From Celoporthe dispersa (taxonomy: Eukaryota > Ascomycota > Sordariomycetes > Diaporthales > Cryphonectriaceae), in assembly GCA_016584495.1 (NCBI GenBank), contig WAID01000002.1, forward strand, positions 1,798,001 to 1,862,000: DNA of 64,000 nt, given 5' to 3'. The position numbers and the translations under genes are program-made. The notes under the pieces were generated by a model. The model made no database searches. It had not been told where the DNA came from and worked only from the letters and a program-made list of their open reading frames with translations. This document shows positions 1-11,344 of the stretch, piece by piece; position 1 is the first letter of the stretch; the number at the start of each line of letters is the position of its first letter.

Positions 1-308
1 ATGTGGGACGCTGATGGTTTCGTGCTCAACCTCCACGTAAGTGAGATCACAGCCACCACCAGTATCAGGTTGATGATCCAGGGGAACAGGCTGCGAATGG
101 CTGCAAGGAGATCACCTGCTCCCCTTCTGGACAGCACCTGCGCCGGGTTGGAATTTGGTGCATCCCCCTTCTGCTTCCATCTTAGGAACGACAGAGTCTC
201 ATCGGCGTCTGCCTTGCCAGATTCGACGTCTGTTTCACTCCCGTCCACAACGTTGACCGATGCCTCTTCGGCGATAGGGTCCAATGGCTTGACGGCTTCG
301 TACGACAT
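1..308 (-). CDS. Single-pass membrane protein, 5' part only (UstYa/DUF3328-like architecture)
   Basis: Partial gene running off the left edge; only the first ~102 residues are present. The start is the CAT at 306-308 (MSYEAVKPLD). About 70 hydrophilic, acidic residues come first, then a basic stretch and one hydrophobic helix (IINLILVVAVISLTW, around residues 77-91). This is a cytosolic-N, single-span layout. Fungal DUF3328 (UstYa-like) oxidases, which act on ribosomal peptide natural products, have this layout, but their HxxHC motifs would lie in the missing part. I infer the family only from architecture; any type II membrane protein would fit. No intron is seen in the visible part. Confidence 0.5.
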   Translation of the reverse strand, partial: MSYEAVKPLDPIAEEASVNVVDGSETDVESGKADADETLSFLRWKQKGDAPNSNPAQVLSRRGAGDLLAAIRSLFPWIINLILVVAVISLTWRLSTKPSASH

Positions 309-731
309 GTTTCAACATCTGGCAATAAGAATCAACGGCCGCATGGAAATTCACTTTTTCATGTTGAACATTTTCATGTTGGGCAGTGAATAGAAAGGGC
401 GCGCGGACACGCCATTTTCGACACAAAGAGAGCGTTGTGGCTATTGCAACCCATTTGAGGTAAAGCCTTTTTTTGTCCAGCATAGCGCTGAGAAGCGTCA
501 AGTTTGAGTACTAACGTAGCCAGCAACCTTTTAGAAAAGAAAAGAAGAAGGAAAAAGAAGGAAAAAAAAAGTACTATGCCATAGTAGTACTTGATCGGAA
601 CAACTGGTGTATTACGAAAGAGGACGTTTCTTGAGGAGGGAGACGTGGTAGCTTTGTTCTTCCAGCCGAGTGTGGGTGCCATCACTAGCACACTCCGAGG
701 ATGCGTCTCGGGCAGATTGCCTAGCTCGCAG
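309..731. other. Intergenic, purine-rich tract
   Basis: Upstream region of the minus-strand edge gene. Around 530-570 lies an A/G-rich tract on the plus strand. No gene or RNA recognised. Confidence 0.6.
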
Positions 732-1100
732 TCACTGAAAGCTGAGAGGCCAACGTGATTGTATATTCTCCGATAAACAGATTGTCATCTTCGTGCATGT
801 GACAGCGCTGCGTCCAGCTGAAGGAGGTTTGCCACTCGCCCGTCCGACCTTGCCCTCGTGCTTTGACGGCAGATGAACCATATCCTGTACGGTCTGTAGC
901 ACATTCACGAGTTCAAAACCCTTGATGTGTCCCACAACATCCTGTGTCTCCATCCCAGGCCAGACCGAGCGCGCGTAGGCCAGTTTCGTGGCCGTAATTA
1001 GATTATCAAGAGGACTTTGAAATGCTGAGCTGTCCTGTACCTGGAGAGCCACCATGATCAATCCTTCGTGTTCTGGTGATAAGGAGGAAGGGATATTCAA
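732..1100 (-). CDS. Hypothetical 122-aa ORF
   Basis: Uninterrupted ATG-to-stop ORF of 122 residues with no family I recognise. Residues 8-75 look protein-like (amphipathic, balanced composition), while the C-terminal third is less convincing. It lies on the same strand as the edge gene and could be an exon of a longer gene or a chance ORF. No clear splice signals or signal peptide were found. Confidence 0.25.
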   Translation of the reverse strand: MNIPSSLSPEHEGLIMVALQVQDSSAFQSPLDNLITATKLAYARSVWPGMETQDVVGHIKGFELVNVLQTVQDMVHLPSKHEGKVGRASGKPPSAGRSAVTCTKMTICLSENIQSRWPLSFQ

Positions 1101-1677
1101 AGATTAAAGCTCCATCGAAAGTAAGTTCGAAGTGGTTGTCGTGTTGCTGGGGGCTTTGTGCTGGGCCAGGCTGGCATGCATACAGGTGTGGGGAAACTGA
1201 TGCATGGTGGGTGATGAAGGATGGTGGGTTGTGGACGGTCTACAGAGGGTGATAGAGCTGATCCCTGTGCAGTGACGCACTGACGCACTAATCCTCGTAC
1301 AGTACAGTGGCTGGCAGGCAGCCCTTTTTTTTTTTTTTTCCCTCTCGGGGGAGGGGGCCTCCAGGCCCACTACCAGTTTGCCAGGTGCAGGGCATGCTAG
1401 CATGCTAGACCAAGAGGGGGGAAGGGGACCTCCTAGTGAACCACACCTTCGTCACCAGCCAAGCCACTTTTGCAATCAATTGCCAACTTCTCGCAACATT
1501 GAAACCTACGTGGAATCTTCCCACCTGACCCTTCTTGTCTCGTACAAAACCAACACCACCACCAGCCAACCACCACCCAGCCCTGCCCTTACAGGCTCAA
1601 CGTATCCTCTGTGATATCTCCCAGTCTCTCGAGCTCAGTTTCCTCCCGCCAGCTCAAGCTACCGTACCTCCACCACG
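1101..1677. other. Intergenic: presumed promoter of the Pom33-like gene
   Basis: Contains a T15 homopolymer at 1325-1339 and a C/A-rich stretch (about 1540-1600) just before the next start codon, typical of fungal 5' leaders. No gene seen. Confidence 0.55.
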
Positions 1678-2948
1678 ATGGCTCCCCCGCCACCGGCAAG
1701 TATGCCTCTGACGCAACGTCTCTTGACTGTTGCTCAGACCCTCCAGTGTACGTTCGCCTGTCCGCCCTTCCTGTCAAGGACAATACGTTACCTGCCTGGG
1801 ATCGGTTGCTGACTCCCGATCTTCCAACAGTCGCCTGGTTCATTGGGTGCGTGTCCCATTCCTACTCCCACGGCCGATCAAGCTTGCCCATACCACGTTT
1901 CTCTATCTCGAGCACCGTCGCTACAACCTTTCCAAGACCACATTCTTGAGTGGACCTGCCGGAGGTGGTGACTCTCTGTTATCAGACGGGAAACCAAAGC
2001 AAAAGAGATAGCCTGTCATGTGGAGGACACGGGCGCTGCGGTGTACTGTGTTGCTGATTGTCTCCTTCAACAGGCACCTCACCCTGATCTTCTGTATCTT
2101 CCGATACTCCCTGTCCTGGATGCGGTTCAACTACTACAGCCGCATGGCCCAGTTCTCCTACCGCCTCGCCTTCATCGCCGCCGCCGCCACCTATGGAATC
2201 GTCGTCTACAAGACTCTGCGGGCTCGCGCCAAGGCCGGCATGAAGCTGACCCCTCATGTCGCCTTCTCCCTCGTGGCCGATGAGAATGTTCAGTATCTGC
2301 GTATGTGGCCGTCTACACCGTCCTGTCTCCTGACCCCGCCTTGCCATCATGTGGTGGGCCTATCCAGCTGACTTTTTTATATCACCGCCGCAGTCCTGGC
2401 CCTCGTCTGGCTCTTCTCTGGCCAGCTGTTCGTGGCCATGCTCCCCTACGGCGTCTACTCCATCTTCCACTTCGCAACCTACACCCGCTCCACTGTCATC
2501 CCGACCATCATCCCTCCCACTCAGGCCGCGCCGGCCGATGGCGCTTCCCCCGAACGCCAAGCCGCAGTACAAGAACCACCCCATCGCTGACGCTATCGGT
2601 AACTTCGTCAAAGAGTACTATGACCTGTCCATGTCTGTCGTCGCTGGCCTCGAGGTCTTGATCTGGATCAGGCTGCTCGGCTCGGCCATTCTCTTCCAGC
2701 ATAGGAGCTGGATCATGCTCGCAATCTACACGGCCTTCCTGCGCGCTCGCTTCAGCCAGAGCGCCCACGTCCAGAACTCCCTCGCCAACCTCGAGGCCCG
2801 GATCGACAACCAGGTCGGTGCCCAGGGAACGCCCCCAGTGGCCAGGCAGATCTGGGACGGTGTCAAGGGTGGCGCGAGGCAGTTTCACTCTGCCACCGAC
2901 CTGAGCAAATTTGGTGCCGGCGCCGCCGCCCCCAAGAAGACCTCCTAA
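1678..2948 (+). CDS. POM33: Pom33/Per33/Tts1 (TMEM33 family) nuclear-envelope protein, one frameshift
   Basis: Four exons: 1678-1747, 1831-1846, 2074-2300, 2394-2948; all introns GT..AG and in phase. The family comprises multi-spanning ER/nuclear-envelope proteins that help distribute nuclear pores and shape ER tubules. Visible hallmarks are FAWFIGHLTLIFC near residues 24-36, RYSLSWMRFNYYSRMAQ, and later hydrophobic segments (LALVWLFSGQLFVAMLPYG; VLIWIRLLGSAILF), with an amphipathic, Gly/Lys-rich C-terminus. In exon 4 the frame breaks at a C5 run (2547-2551): reading one C fewer restores a full protein of 288 residues, the usual family length. The 16-base exon 2 is unusually small but is required by frame. 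Family call is strong; the symbol is by homology to yeast. Confidence 0.85.
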
Positions 2949-4061
2949 GCGGCGCTGCCTGATAGCTCTCCAACCAGCGCCAGGGGATCGAGGGACGCCC
3001 GGCATGAGCGCTGGCCACACCTGCTGCTGGAGGGCAGCGGTACCAGCCCTGGTGTGCAGAGCACTATCTAAACCCTGCACGGTGCTGCTCAGAAGATCCG
3101 AATGCTTGAGCAGGCCGGGCGGGAGGGACAATGAAGGGGACAGGAGAGGAAGGTGACGTTCTCCGTCGCCCGCAACGGAAATTGAGCCGCGGCGGAGGAA
3201 CATTTGTGGAAAATCATACATAGGCCCGGTTGGTTCCTGTGGTGATGGCCAGCGGAGGGGGGAGAATGCTTTTCTTCAGCAGTATGGGGAGTTGTATGTC
3301 GAGCCTACACATCACATTGGAGAGTGGAGTTGACGGCGGCGATGGGAAGACAGACTTTGGTTTCATGGATTTCCAAACATAGGCTTGTTTTCCTTCTAAT
3401 GCCAGTGTATTTTCCTTTACCCCGACTGTGCCTATGGATCTAATACTCGGTAAAGACACTGTTTGGAAAAGAAAAGAAAAAAAAGCCAGAGCCTTGGGGG
3501 GCTCCTGGCAGCATCAGCTACTAATGGTGACATGACGATATTTTCAGGGCTCTTGGAGGGGTCTGGTGCAGGCCACCAACAGCTGAACGCACCAACTGAT
3601 CAACCATGAAAGCTACTGCTAGGACCCACCAGAGCTAGCCATGGGGTGCTATTGGACCTACCCTATGACGTATGGCTGTGATGCCCACCCACTGCATTGG
3701 GCGACTTTCGATTGACTGCTGTGACTGCTCTAGTCTGCTGAAGGTGTTCCAAGAAACCAGTGCATAACGAAGGCTGAAGAGGTTTGACTGACAGCATCGA
3801 GACCCACAACTTGCTTTCCATGACGCAGCCTTGTTTGTCTGTTCCATTGCATTCCTTGGGGACTTTTTGCTTCGACAGGCTGATTCTTATGCCTGGAAGA
3901 CGGGTAAAGCTGCTCGGGTGAGACCGTTTCTGAGCAGCCACGCGGATCTACGTGCTGTGCACCATTCGAACCCCAAGACATCGAATCGACGCACACATAC
4001 GGGTCGCGCATCTCCTGCATCTCCTGGCCAGCTCAGGGCCTTACCTCTATTACCACCAACG
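2949..4061. other. Intergenic
   Basis: About 1.1 kb between the Pom33-like gene and the phosphatase. It contains only short ORFs without protein-like character. A purine-rich run lies near 3465-3485. Confidence 0.6.
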
Positions 4062-6356
4062 ATGACCTCCCTCCTGCGGCAGATCGTCGCTGGGCCACGA
4101 GTGAAACACCGGGAGACGGGCTTGGACCTCTGCTATGTGACAGACAATATCATCGTAACGTAAGTGGTACCCCCTCCCTCTACCAGCCGTCCAGCTCCTC
4201 TCATGTCTATGACCTGCTAAGAAAGTCCTTGTTGCCACCAACAGCTCCGGTCCCAGCCAGACCTACCCCCAACGAGCCTACCGCAACCCCCTCGACCGCC
4301 TCGTAACCTTCCTCGACGCCAAACACGGCGACAATTGGGCCATATGGGAATTCCGGGCTGAGGGCACAGGGTATCCAGATGAGGCTGTCTATGGGAGGAT
4401 ACGGCATTACCCGTGGCCTGATCACCACCCGCCACCCTTTCGGCTGGTGCCCATGATCACGGCCAGCATGCGGAACTGGTTGCACGGCGAAGAGGATGAC
4501 CAAACGACCGGGAACGCAGCGCAGGCGGGTCCCAAAACACACCCCGAGAAGGAGAGTGACAAGAAAAAGAGGGTCGTCGTCGTCCACTGCAAGGCTGGGA
4601 AAGGCCGCTCTGGTACTATGACCTGTTCTTACCTGATCTCTCAGTGCGACTGCAAGGGCAGAGGATGCCCTTGCCCTCTTCACCGAGAAGAGGATGAAGC
4701 GCGGGTGTGGCTCGGGCGTCTCGATCCCCTCCCAGCTGCGGACGGTCAGCTATGTCGACCGCTGGAGAAAGGGTGGGAAGAAGTACGTCGACAGGGAGAT
4801 CGAGATCCTCGAGGTCCACGTCTGGGGGCTCCGACACGGCGTGAAGGTCAGCGTCGACGGCTTCGCGGACGAGGGCAAGAAGATCAAAGTGTTCCACACG
4901 TTCAACAAGGACGAGAGGCTCATCGTGCAGGGTGATGCCCCTGGCGAAGGTGGCTTCTTGGATTTCGTGGGCGACGCTCTCAGCCCGCAGGGTGACGACG
5001 ACGAGATATACGAAGACGCCGATTATAAGCAGATGGTCAACGGCGGCAGCCAGAAGAGCAGCGACGCCGACAGCACCAGCACCAGCAAGAGCTCCTCGCC
5101 GTCGCGGAGCCAGTCCAAGAAGGGCTCTCGCACGAGCCTCCTCCTTCGCAACCGCAGTGTCAAGAGGCTCGCCGCAAACCCCAAGAGCAAGACTATCAAC
5201 CCTACTGATTTCGCTTCTGCCTCCTCGAGCACATCGGCACCTGCCCCTTCCGGTCCCAGCCCCAACCCGTCCGATCCCAGCGCCTCGCAGCCCACGCTCC
5301 CCAGGACCAATACTATGGCCTCCAACTCTGAACTTGGCGGCATGGCCGTCATCTTGAAGCCGGCATCACCCATCCGTATCCCGAACTCCGACATCTGTGT
5401 CTCACTAGAGCGGCGAAACCGTGCCCCAGCATCTATGGGACTGACGATGGTCACGGCAGTTGCGCACGTATGGTTCAATGCCTTCTTCGAAGGCAATGGC
5501 CCCGAGCAGGACGGTAACGCAGATGATAGTGGCGTGTTTGAGATCGAGTGGGAGAGGATGGACGGGATCAAGGGAAGCTCGCGGAAAGGAACAAAGGCTG
5601 CCGACAAGATCAGTGTGTTGTGGCGTGCCGTAGGTGCTCAAGGTCCTACCCTGGAAACGCCAGGGGTTGTGGTCACGGAGCCCAGGGAGGGCAGTCCTGT
5701 CCCGCAGATGAAGCCCGCAGACTGGAAGGGTGCCGATTCTGGGGATCCTGACCAGGGCAAGAGGCTCGGGCTGAGAGAGGCAGACCCGGGCAGCGCATCG
5801 GTGAGCAAGGCTAGCAGCATTCGAAGCCAGGAAGTGGGCTCTTGCGCCGGCAGCACGAAGGAAGCCAGCGCGGCTGAAGAGTACCCGGATGACGAGAGCC
5901 TGGAAGGCGTCAAGAGTTCTGGGCCAACGGGCGAGGGAGGAACTGGAGGACAGCGCCGCGGCTAGAGAGCCGAGCGAGCGAGCACTATCGGAGCACGAGA
6001 TGAAGGTCGAGGCTACGAAGGGCCGGGCAGAGAACCCTGAGGAGGCGAGCGGCGCTGCGAAGTCGCAAGAACAAATCGCAAACAGCTCACCATCTGGACT
6101 TAGGGGTGGCGGTGGCGGCGGCGGCGGCAGCGCTGCAGAGTCGTCTGTTGGATAGGACCCCGCGGACGACGAGACTGCTCCGAGGAGAGGTGCTGATACT
6201 GTGCGAACAGGCGGCACCACACATCTTGGTTTCGTCAAGCGTGGAAAGAAGCTGCTGCCAATGCATAACAAGCACAACAAGAAAGATGGGTCCGACTCGG
6301 CAGGCGAGAGTGATGGGAAGGACTCGAGGTTAATGACGGCTCATATCACAAAGTGA
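4062..6356 (+). CDS. TEP1: PTEN-type phosphatase (Tep1-like), interrupted
   Basis: Exon 1 is 4062-4159; exon 2 runs from 4245. PTEN-family enzymes dephosphorylate PtdIns(3,4,5)P3 and related lipids. The N-terminus (LDLCYVTDNIIVT / SGPSQTYPQRAYRNPLDRL) and catalytic loop HCKAGKGRSGT (about residues 146-156, nucleophile Cys, Arg) are clear; a C2-like part follows (SIPSQLRTVSYVDRW; EIEILEVHVWGLR). Three breaks: a G3 at 4656-4658 and a G3 at 5935-5937 each carry one base too many for the frame, and TAG at 6153-6155 stops the tail. With the two single-base changes the product is 668 residues to that TAG. Beyond the TAG the same frame stays open to TGA at 6354 and includes HLGFVKRGKKLLP, which looks like former coding sequence. 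The 4656 site lies just after the catalytic loop. Compared with human PTEN, the fungal protein has a long Ser/Pro-rich tail. Confidence 0.85.
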
Positions 6357-7021
6357 AAGCCTTGTAGCATCTCACGGCTTTGTATTATACAGCGAGCGTG
6401 GCAACGGCAGTTCGCGTTGGAGTTTCTATACGGCTTATACTTAAATACACATATATATACACGATAATACCCGAATAGAGTTTCCTGGCTACCTGGACCT
6501 AGATCATATCCAGCGTGTGATTCGCGAGTCATCTTTGAGCCGAGCCGCGAGGGCTAGCAGCGCGAGGTTACAGCAAACACACATTGAGGCATGCCGCTCT
6601 CCCATGAGCATATTGACCAGAAACAGCACGAGCACTGTCCTTCCCCGCGGAGGGGGAAAACTTACTGCTCCACCCGCTTGGTGGACCAGGCCTCCAGTGC
6701 GGAGCGACAGGCCGGCAAGCAAATGCGGAACGCTACCCATGGCCTGCTAGAGTAGTCTCACGTCTGACCTCATGCATGGTCATGTTGGAGGGCTCGCGAT
6801 TGGATTCAAGACCCGAGGGCCAGCCGATGTTATGCGGAGAATGCTGCACAGATCTCCACGGGAGGATCTTTACGACGACGCACAAAGACGGCAACCTCGA
6901 GGCTGGGTCTCGTCTTTATATAAAGATTCTGGTTCTTTCTGGAAAAGCTCGTCTCTGGTTTCCTGAGAGGCGCCGGGAGCTGGATTGATGCCTCACCAAG
7001 TCGTGATCTGAAGCTCTCATC
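6357..7021. other. Intergenic with P450 promoter
   Basis: No gene seen. An A/T-rich stretch (6425-6475) follows the phosphatase; the P450 promoter occupies the right end. Confidence 0.6.
6916..6925 (+). promoter_or_regulatory. TATA box of the CYP504-like gene
   Basis: TTATATAAAG about 100 bases before the P450 start codon, in an otherwise GC-rich region. Position and sequence fit a fungal TATA element of an inducible gene. Confidence 0.5.
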
Positions 7022-8771
7022 ATGTTACCCTACGACTTTCTCCCTGTCATCCCGTCCCATCTCGCCTCCCACCCACTCCAGGCGGTCCTCACGCTCCCTC
7101 CACTCTTGCTCTTCGTCTATGTTCTCATCAATGAGGTGACTCGCTACCGTGCCCGGGTCCCGGGAATGAGAGGCCCTCCGGGCTGCCGCTCATCGGCAAT
7201 CTGCTCTCAATTCGCACGAATGCCGCCGCCAAGTACAAGGAGTGGTCCAAGACGTACGGGGACGTGTACCAGGTGCAGATGGGTAACGTCCCCATCGTGG
7301 TGGTGAACAGCGCCAAGGCAGCCAAGGCGCTGTGGGTTGGGCAGTCACAGGCGCTGAGCTCGAGGCCGGTCACTTATACTTTCCACAAGGTATGTAGGCT
7401 CATTCGTGCCTGGAGGGCCATCGTTCCCCGGACCAGCGAGGTCGCTCCTGGATAACACCGAAGCGCAGGTGGCATCATCAACGCAGGGCCTGACGATAGG
7501 CACCTCTCCCTATGATGATTCCCTCAAACGCCGGAAGAAGGGCGTCGCCGTAGCTGTTAACAAACCCGCCATCGCCAGCTACGTGCCCTACCTGGACGCC
7601 GAGTCACGCACCTTCATCCGCGACCTGCTCGACCACGGGGCCTCTGGCGTCCATGCCATTGACCCCCTCCCTTTTATCCAGCGGCTGTCACTGAGCCTGG
7701 CGGTGACCATCAACTGGGGCGTGCGCATCCCCTCCACCGCCGACCCGCTGTTCAAGGAGATCGTCGCCGTCGAGGAGGAGCTCAACCGCTTCCGCTCGAC
7801 CACGGGCAACCTGCAGGACTACGTGCCGCTGCTGCGCCTGAACCCGGTCAACCTGCACTCGGCGCGGGCGCGGGCGATGCGGGCGCGGCGGGACACGTAC
7901 CTGGCCCGCCTCAACGGGGACCTGGCCACCAAGGTCGAGAAGGGCACCAACAGGCCGTGCATCCAGGCCAATGTCATCAAGTACAAGGACGAGGTGCTGA
8001 GCGAGACGGAGCTGACGAGCATCAGCCTCAGCATGCTCGGGGGCGGGTTCGAGACCGTCGCCAGCACGGTGCAGTGGAGCGTCGGGTGGCTGGCGCAGCA
8101 CCCGGAGATCCAGGAGCGCGCGTTCCAGGAGATCAGGGAGTTCCAGGGGGTGAAGGAAGGCGAGGAGGAAAGTGTCGACCCGCTGGGCGACGCGGCGGAC
8201 GACCAGAGGTGTCCGTACCTGAACGGGATGGTCAAGGAGAGCCTCCGCTTCTTCACCGTGATCCCGCTGAACCTGCCGAGGGAGACGACGAGGGATGTCG
8301 AGTACGAGGGGAAGTTCATCCCCAAAGGCACGACGGTGTACATGAACGCCGAGGCTTGCAATCATGGTACGTCCTCCCTCGCAATGTCCAACTAGCAACC
8401 CTCTTGAGAGCCATCCTCCTGCTGACACGTAGACCTGCCGCCCCCTAGACGAGGAGCTGTGGGACGATCCGCACGTCTTTCGCCCCGAGCGATGGCTCGA
8501 GAAGCCCGACGCGCCCGTGTTCACGTTTGGTCTGGGCTACAGGATGTGTGCAGGCCATCTCCTGGCGGCACGGGAGCTGTACATCGTCTTCATGAGGCTG
8601 CTGGCAAGCTTCAGGCTCAAGCCGTACGGGACTGGGGATTTCGACCCAGCCAACGGTGGGAAGAACCCACGAGACCTGATCAAGGCTCCGTATAGCTACA
8701 GCGTGTACTGCGTGCCGAGGAACGAGAAGAAGCTGCAGGCCCTGCTGGCTGAGCTGAAGGAGGAGGAGTAA
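7022..8771 (+). CDS. Cytochrome P450, CYP504-like (phenylacetate hydroxylase type), one frameshift
   Basis: Exons 7022-7389, 7469-8366, 8449-8771; 529 residues after allowing one missing base. An N-terminal membrane anchor (PPLLLFVYVLINEV) precedes the proline hinge (MRGPPG). At about 7183 one C is missing; supplying it gives PGLPLIGNLL, the normal P450 entry. I-helix SMLGGGFETVAST, ExxR helix KESLR, and the haem loop FTFGLGYRMCAG with its Cys ligand are all present. The segments STTGNLQDYVPLLR, PCIQANVIKYK and FGLGYRMCAGHLLAARELY resemble CYP504 (phacA/phacB), fungal ER enzymes that hydroxylate phenylacetate or 3-hydroxyphenylacetate towards homogentisate. The exact substrate cannot be read from sequence, and no homogentisate-pathway gene lies next to it. 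Confidence 0.82.
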
Positions 8772-9228
8772 GACGTAAAGGAGGGACGGACCTACACATC
8801 TGTTGCCCCGGGTGCAGTGGTCAGCTGGGCGCTCTCTGTCGTATGGCTGTGAAGAAGAGGTAGCGAGGGTATTCAGGCGAGCCTTGCCTTGGGAAGAGAA
8901 TATGACAGGCTAGAAAGCGGCGACGGACCTCAGCGTTTCGGTCTGCAATCAAGAAGCGATTGATACGACTGCAGTACTTTCTCTCTCTCTGACTTGGAGC
9001 GGTCGTCTTATACTTGTCCTCATGCGTGTCTGGAAGTTGAACCCAGGACCTGGCAAAGTGAATCAAAGAACGGAGAAGAGGGAAGAAGGCAGGGGGAGTT
9101 GCCGTGCCAGCTACTCAGAACAGGGTTAGGGTCGCGCGGGTGTCCTCGTCCAAAGCTGGACCGCCGACTACGGCGACCCGACGCTGCTTCTCGCCAGCTT
9201 CAGAACACTTCGGGGTCGACTGCTGTCC
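8772..9228. other. Intergenic
   Basis: Between two plus-strand genes; no further feature recognised. Confidence 0.6.
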
Positions 9229-9853
9229 ATGAGCACCATATTCAGACGCACCATGTCTCGGTTCACGATAGCTAATCTGCCTCGCATGGAGGTGGCAGCC
9301 CTGTCGGAGCAGCTGCTCGCCCCCAAGGCTCGGGACAATTCGATCGCAGTCATTGACGTTCGCGATGGTGGTCAGCTCCGCCCTTCCACTGCCTGCCCTT
9401 GCCGAGAGACTGACTGCTTTGTACTGACCTGCTCGTCGATTCCCTGTAGATCATATCGGCGGGCACATCAAGGGCTCGCGATGGGTCCCCTCCCACCAGT
9501 TCGACGAGTGGCTCCCCACCCTCCTCCGCCAGCTCCAGGACACCAACACCGTCGTCTTCCATTGCGCCCTGTCGAAACAACGCGGGCCCAGCGCCGCGCT
9601 GCGATACATACGAGAGCGGGAGGCCGAGTACGGCCCCGGGTCTGTGGCTGCACCAGGTGATCAACAGGGCGGAAGCGTGAGCCACGATGCGACGAAGGAG
9701 ACCACGGCAGGCCAAGAGGCGGACAAGATGCAGCAGCCGGTTGCGCAGAAGGTCTGTGTCCTGAGAGGAGGCTTCTCTAAGTGGCAAGAGTCTCACGGTC
9801 CAGACGAGCGCCTTACAGAGGCTTATGTGAAGGATCTTTGGGAGGACTACTGA
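9229..9853 (+). CDS. Rhodanese-fold Cdc25-like phosphatase/arsenate reductase (Ych1/Ibp1-like)
   Basis: Two exons, 9229-9367 and 9450-9853, 180 residues, reading through without error. The splice joins VIDVRD to DHIGGHIKGS, a rhodanese core. The active loop is FHCALSKQRGPSAA, i.e. HC followed by five residues and Arg, as in Cdc25/Acr2-type phosphatases and arsenate reductases. A Gln/Thr-rich insert (about residues 109-142) separates the loop from the final rhodanese strand (VCVLRGGFSKW). Yeast Ych1 and fission yeast Ibp1 are small proteins of this type; physiological substrate is uncertain. An alternative start is the Met at 9253, which would drop the first eight residues. Confidence 0.82.
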
Positions 9854-11344
9854 GCGGCGAACATCGCACGCACAGATGCTCTGCCTCCGATCCGGAGCGC
9901 CCGATTGTACAGAGAGCGCCAAACAGCAGCAACGTTGGCTTGATGGACCGGGCCCTGCTGCTTGAGCTCTACCAGACCCAGCAAGCACGGCTCTCGCGGA
10001 CACAGTAGCTAGCAATGGCTCCAGCCGCGAAGCATCACCCCTTTCACAGGTTCAGGACGAGCGCCACCACAGAGCCCCAAAAGGTCCTTTTTCTGCTCCT
10101 GCGGGTCCTGAACAAGCCTGTAGACAGAGACACTTCGGACAGCTGTCCCCTGTCAAGTGGCTTCGTTTCTTGGCTCGAGTGTTCACCACCTCCGTTTGCA
10201 GGGTTTCTAACGGAGATGGCCACGACACCGCGAAATCTGCCAGGGCGCAGTCCGAGAGCCCTTTTCGATCTGTGCATCTGCCACGAAAGCCTTTGTCCGG
10301 ATATCGGACGGTTCTCGTCCAACGGTCAACTCCAATAAGTCGTCAGCTTAGCCATGAATCAAAGAAACTTTCACGATGCTTTGCTCCTCGGCTGCCAATA
10401 GAATACAAAGGAGAGACTTGGCGAGCCTGTATAGCCCTTACTCCCGGTCTGATTACGGTTCAGAGCACAGCTGTCGCACGTTGGCTCAATTCTCTCATCA
10501 AGCATTCTAGATAGTCCTAGCCTTCCGACCTCCAGAACCCCGGCAATATGATTGCCGGAGATGCTTTCTGCTCAATATTGCTCCCACCTTCCAGAACCTA
10601 CGCCGAGAATGTTAGCCCATAGCGAACGCAAGTATGAGCCAAGACAAGAAGACCGATATTACGGGAATTAAATTCTTCTTCATCACGAAACAGATTGACT
10701 CACATGGCAGGCCATGACTAACTTGGATGGTTTATTGTCATCGCCAGGGAAGATGCCGTTCGTGGCCAGCGAGCCAGAACGGACGGACCCTCCTTCAGGG
10801 CAGATTTGTTTAGATGCGGTAAGGTTCTATGTATATAAATATAGAACATGCGTAAAGCGCTGCATTTCCACGACCATAAAGCGGCGAGCTGGATACCCAG
10901 CATGCCGACAGGGACCTCCGGTACTCAACGAGACAAACCACTGTATTTGTGCTGTGACTGTCTAGATGCCGGAATCTTGCGTGCGCGGAGAGACATTTTC
11001 CCATGCATAGGAGTACAGCCACATCTGCGGAGAGAGTGTCTGCATTCGGAAGGTTGGCACACCGGTATAGTGAGGTGGGACCCTCAACTACATAGATGCC
11101 CCTAAAGGGGCTAATTATCCGCGGTGTCAAGATGCCTTACGGAATCTACCCCCGAGATCTAATCAGAGGTTGTCCATGGGAGGCATAAAGTCAGATATCA
11201 AGTAGTTAAGCTGTCATAGTAATTATTATTGTCAGTAGTCTCTCGAGCACGCACACCTGTCCCAAAAGCCCACTGGTAACCTCTTGCAATCTGAAACAGA
11301 CGTCAAGAACGGCGCCGTGTAACTTATTGTGAACGTCGTTGAGC
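9854..11344. other. Intergenic, ~1.5 kb
   Basis: Several 60-115-residue ORFs on both strands, none with recognisable domains or codon character matching neighbours. The right part is presumably the pectin lyase promoter. Confidence 0.55.

Noticed and set aside
2508..3221. 237-codon minus-strand ORF
   Set aside because: Shadow of the last exon of the Pom33-like gene.
4656..4658. Programmed ribosomal frameshifting as explanation of the frame breaks
   Set aside because: No slippery heptamer, and breaks of both signs occur in unrelated genes; homopolymer indels are simpler.
4642..4659. An 18-base GT..AG 'intron' to explain the frame change in the phosphatase
   Set aside because: Far too short for fungal introns and a multiple of three, so it would not change the frame.
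5405..6280. 291-codon minus-strand ORF over the phosphatase
   Set aside because: It is the reverse shadow of the GC-rich PTEN-like reading frame; low complexity and no domain.
7688..8524. 278-codon minus-strand ORF
   Set aside because: Antisense shadow of P450 exon 2; Arg/His/Leu-rich composition typical of a mirrored GC-rich frame.
9350..10015. 221-codon minus-strand ORF
   Set aside because: Overlaps the spliced rhodanese gene on the other strand and has no recognisable content.
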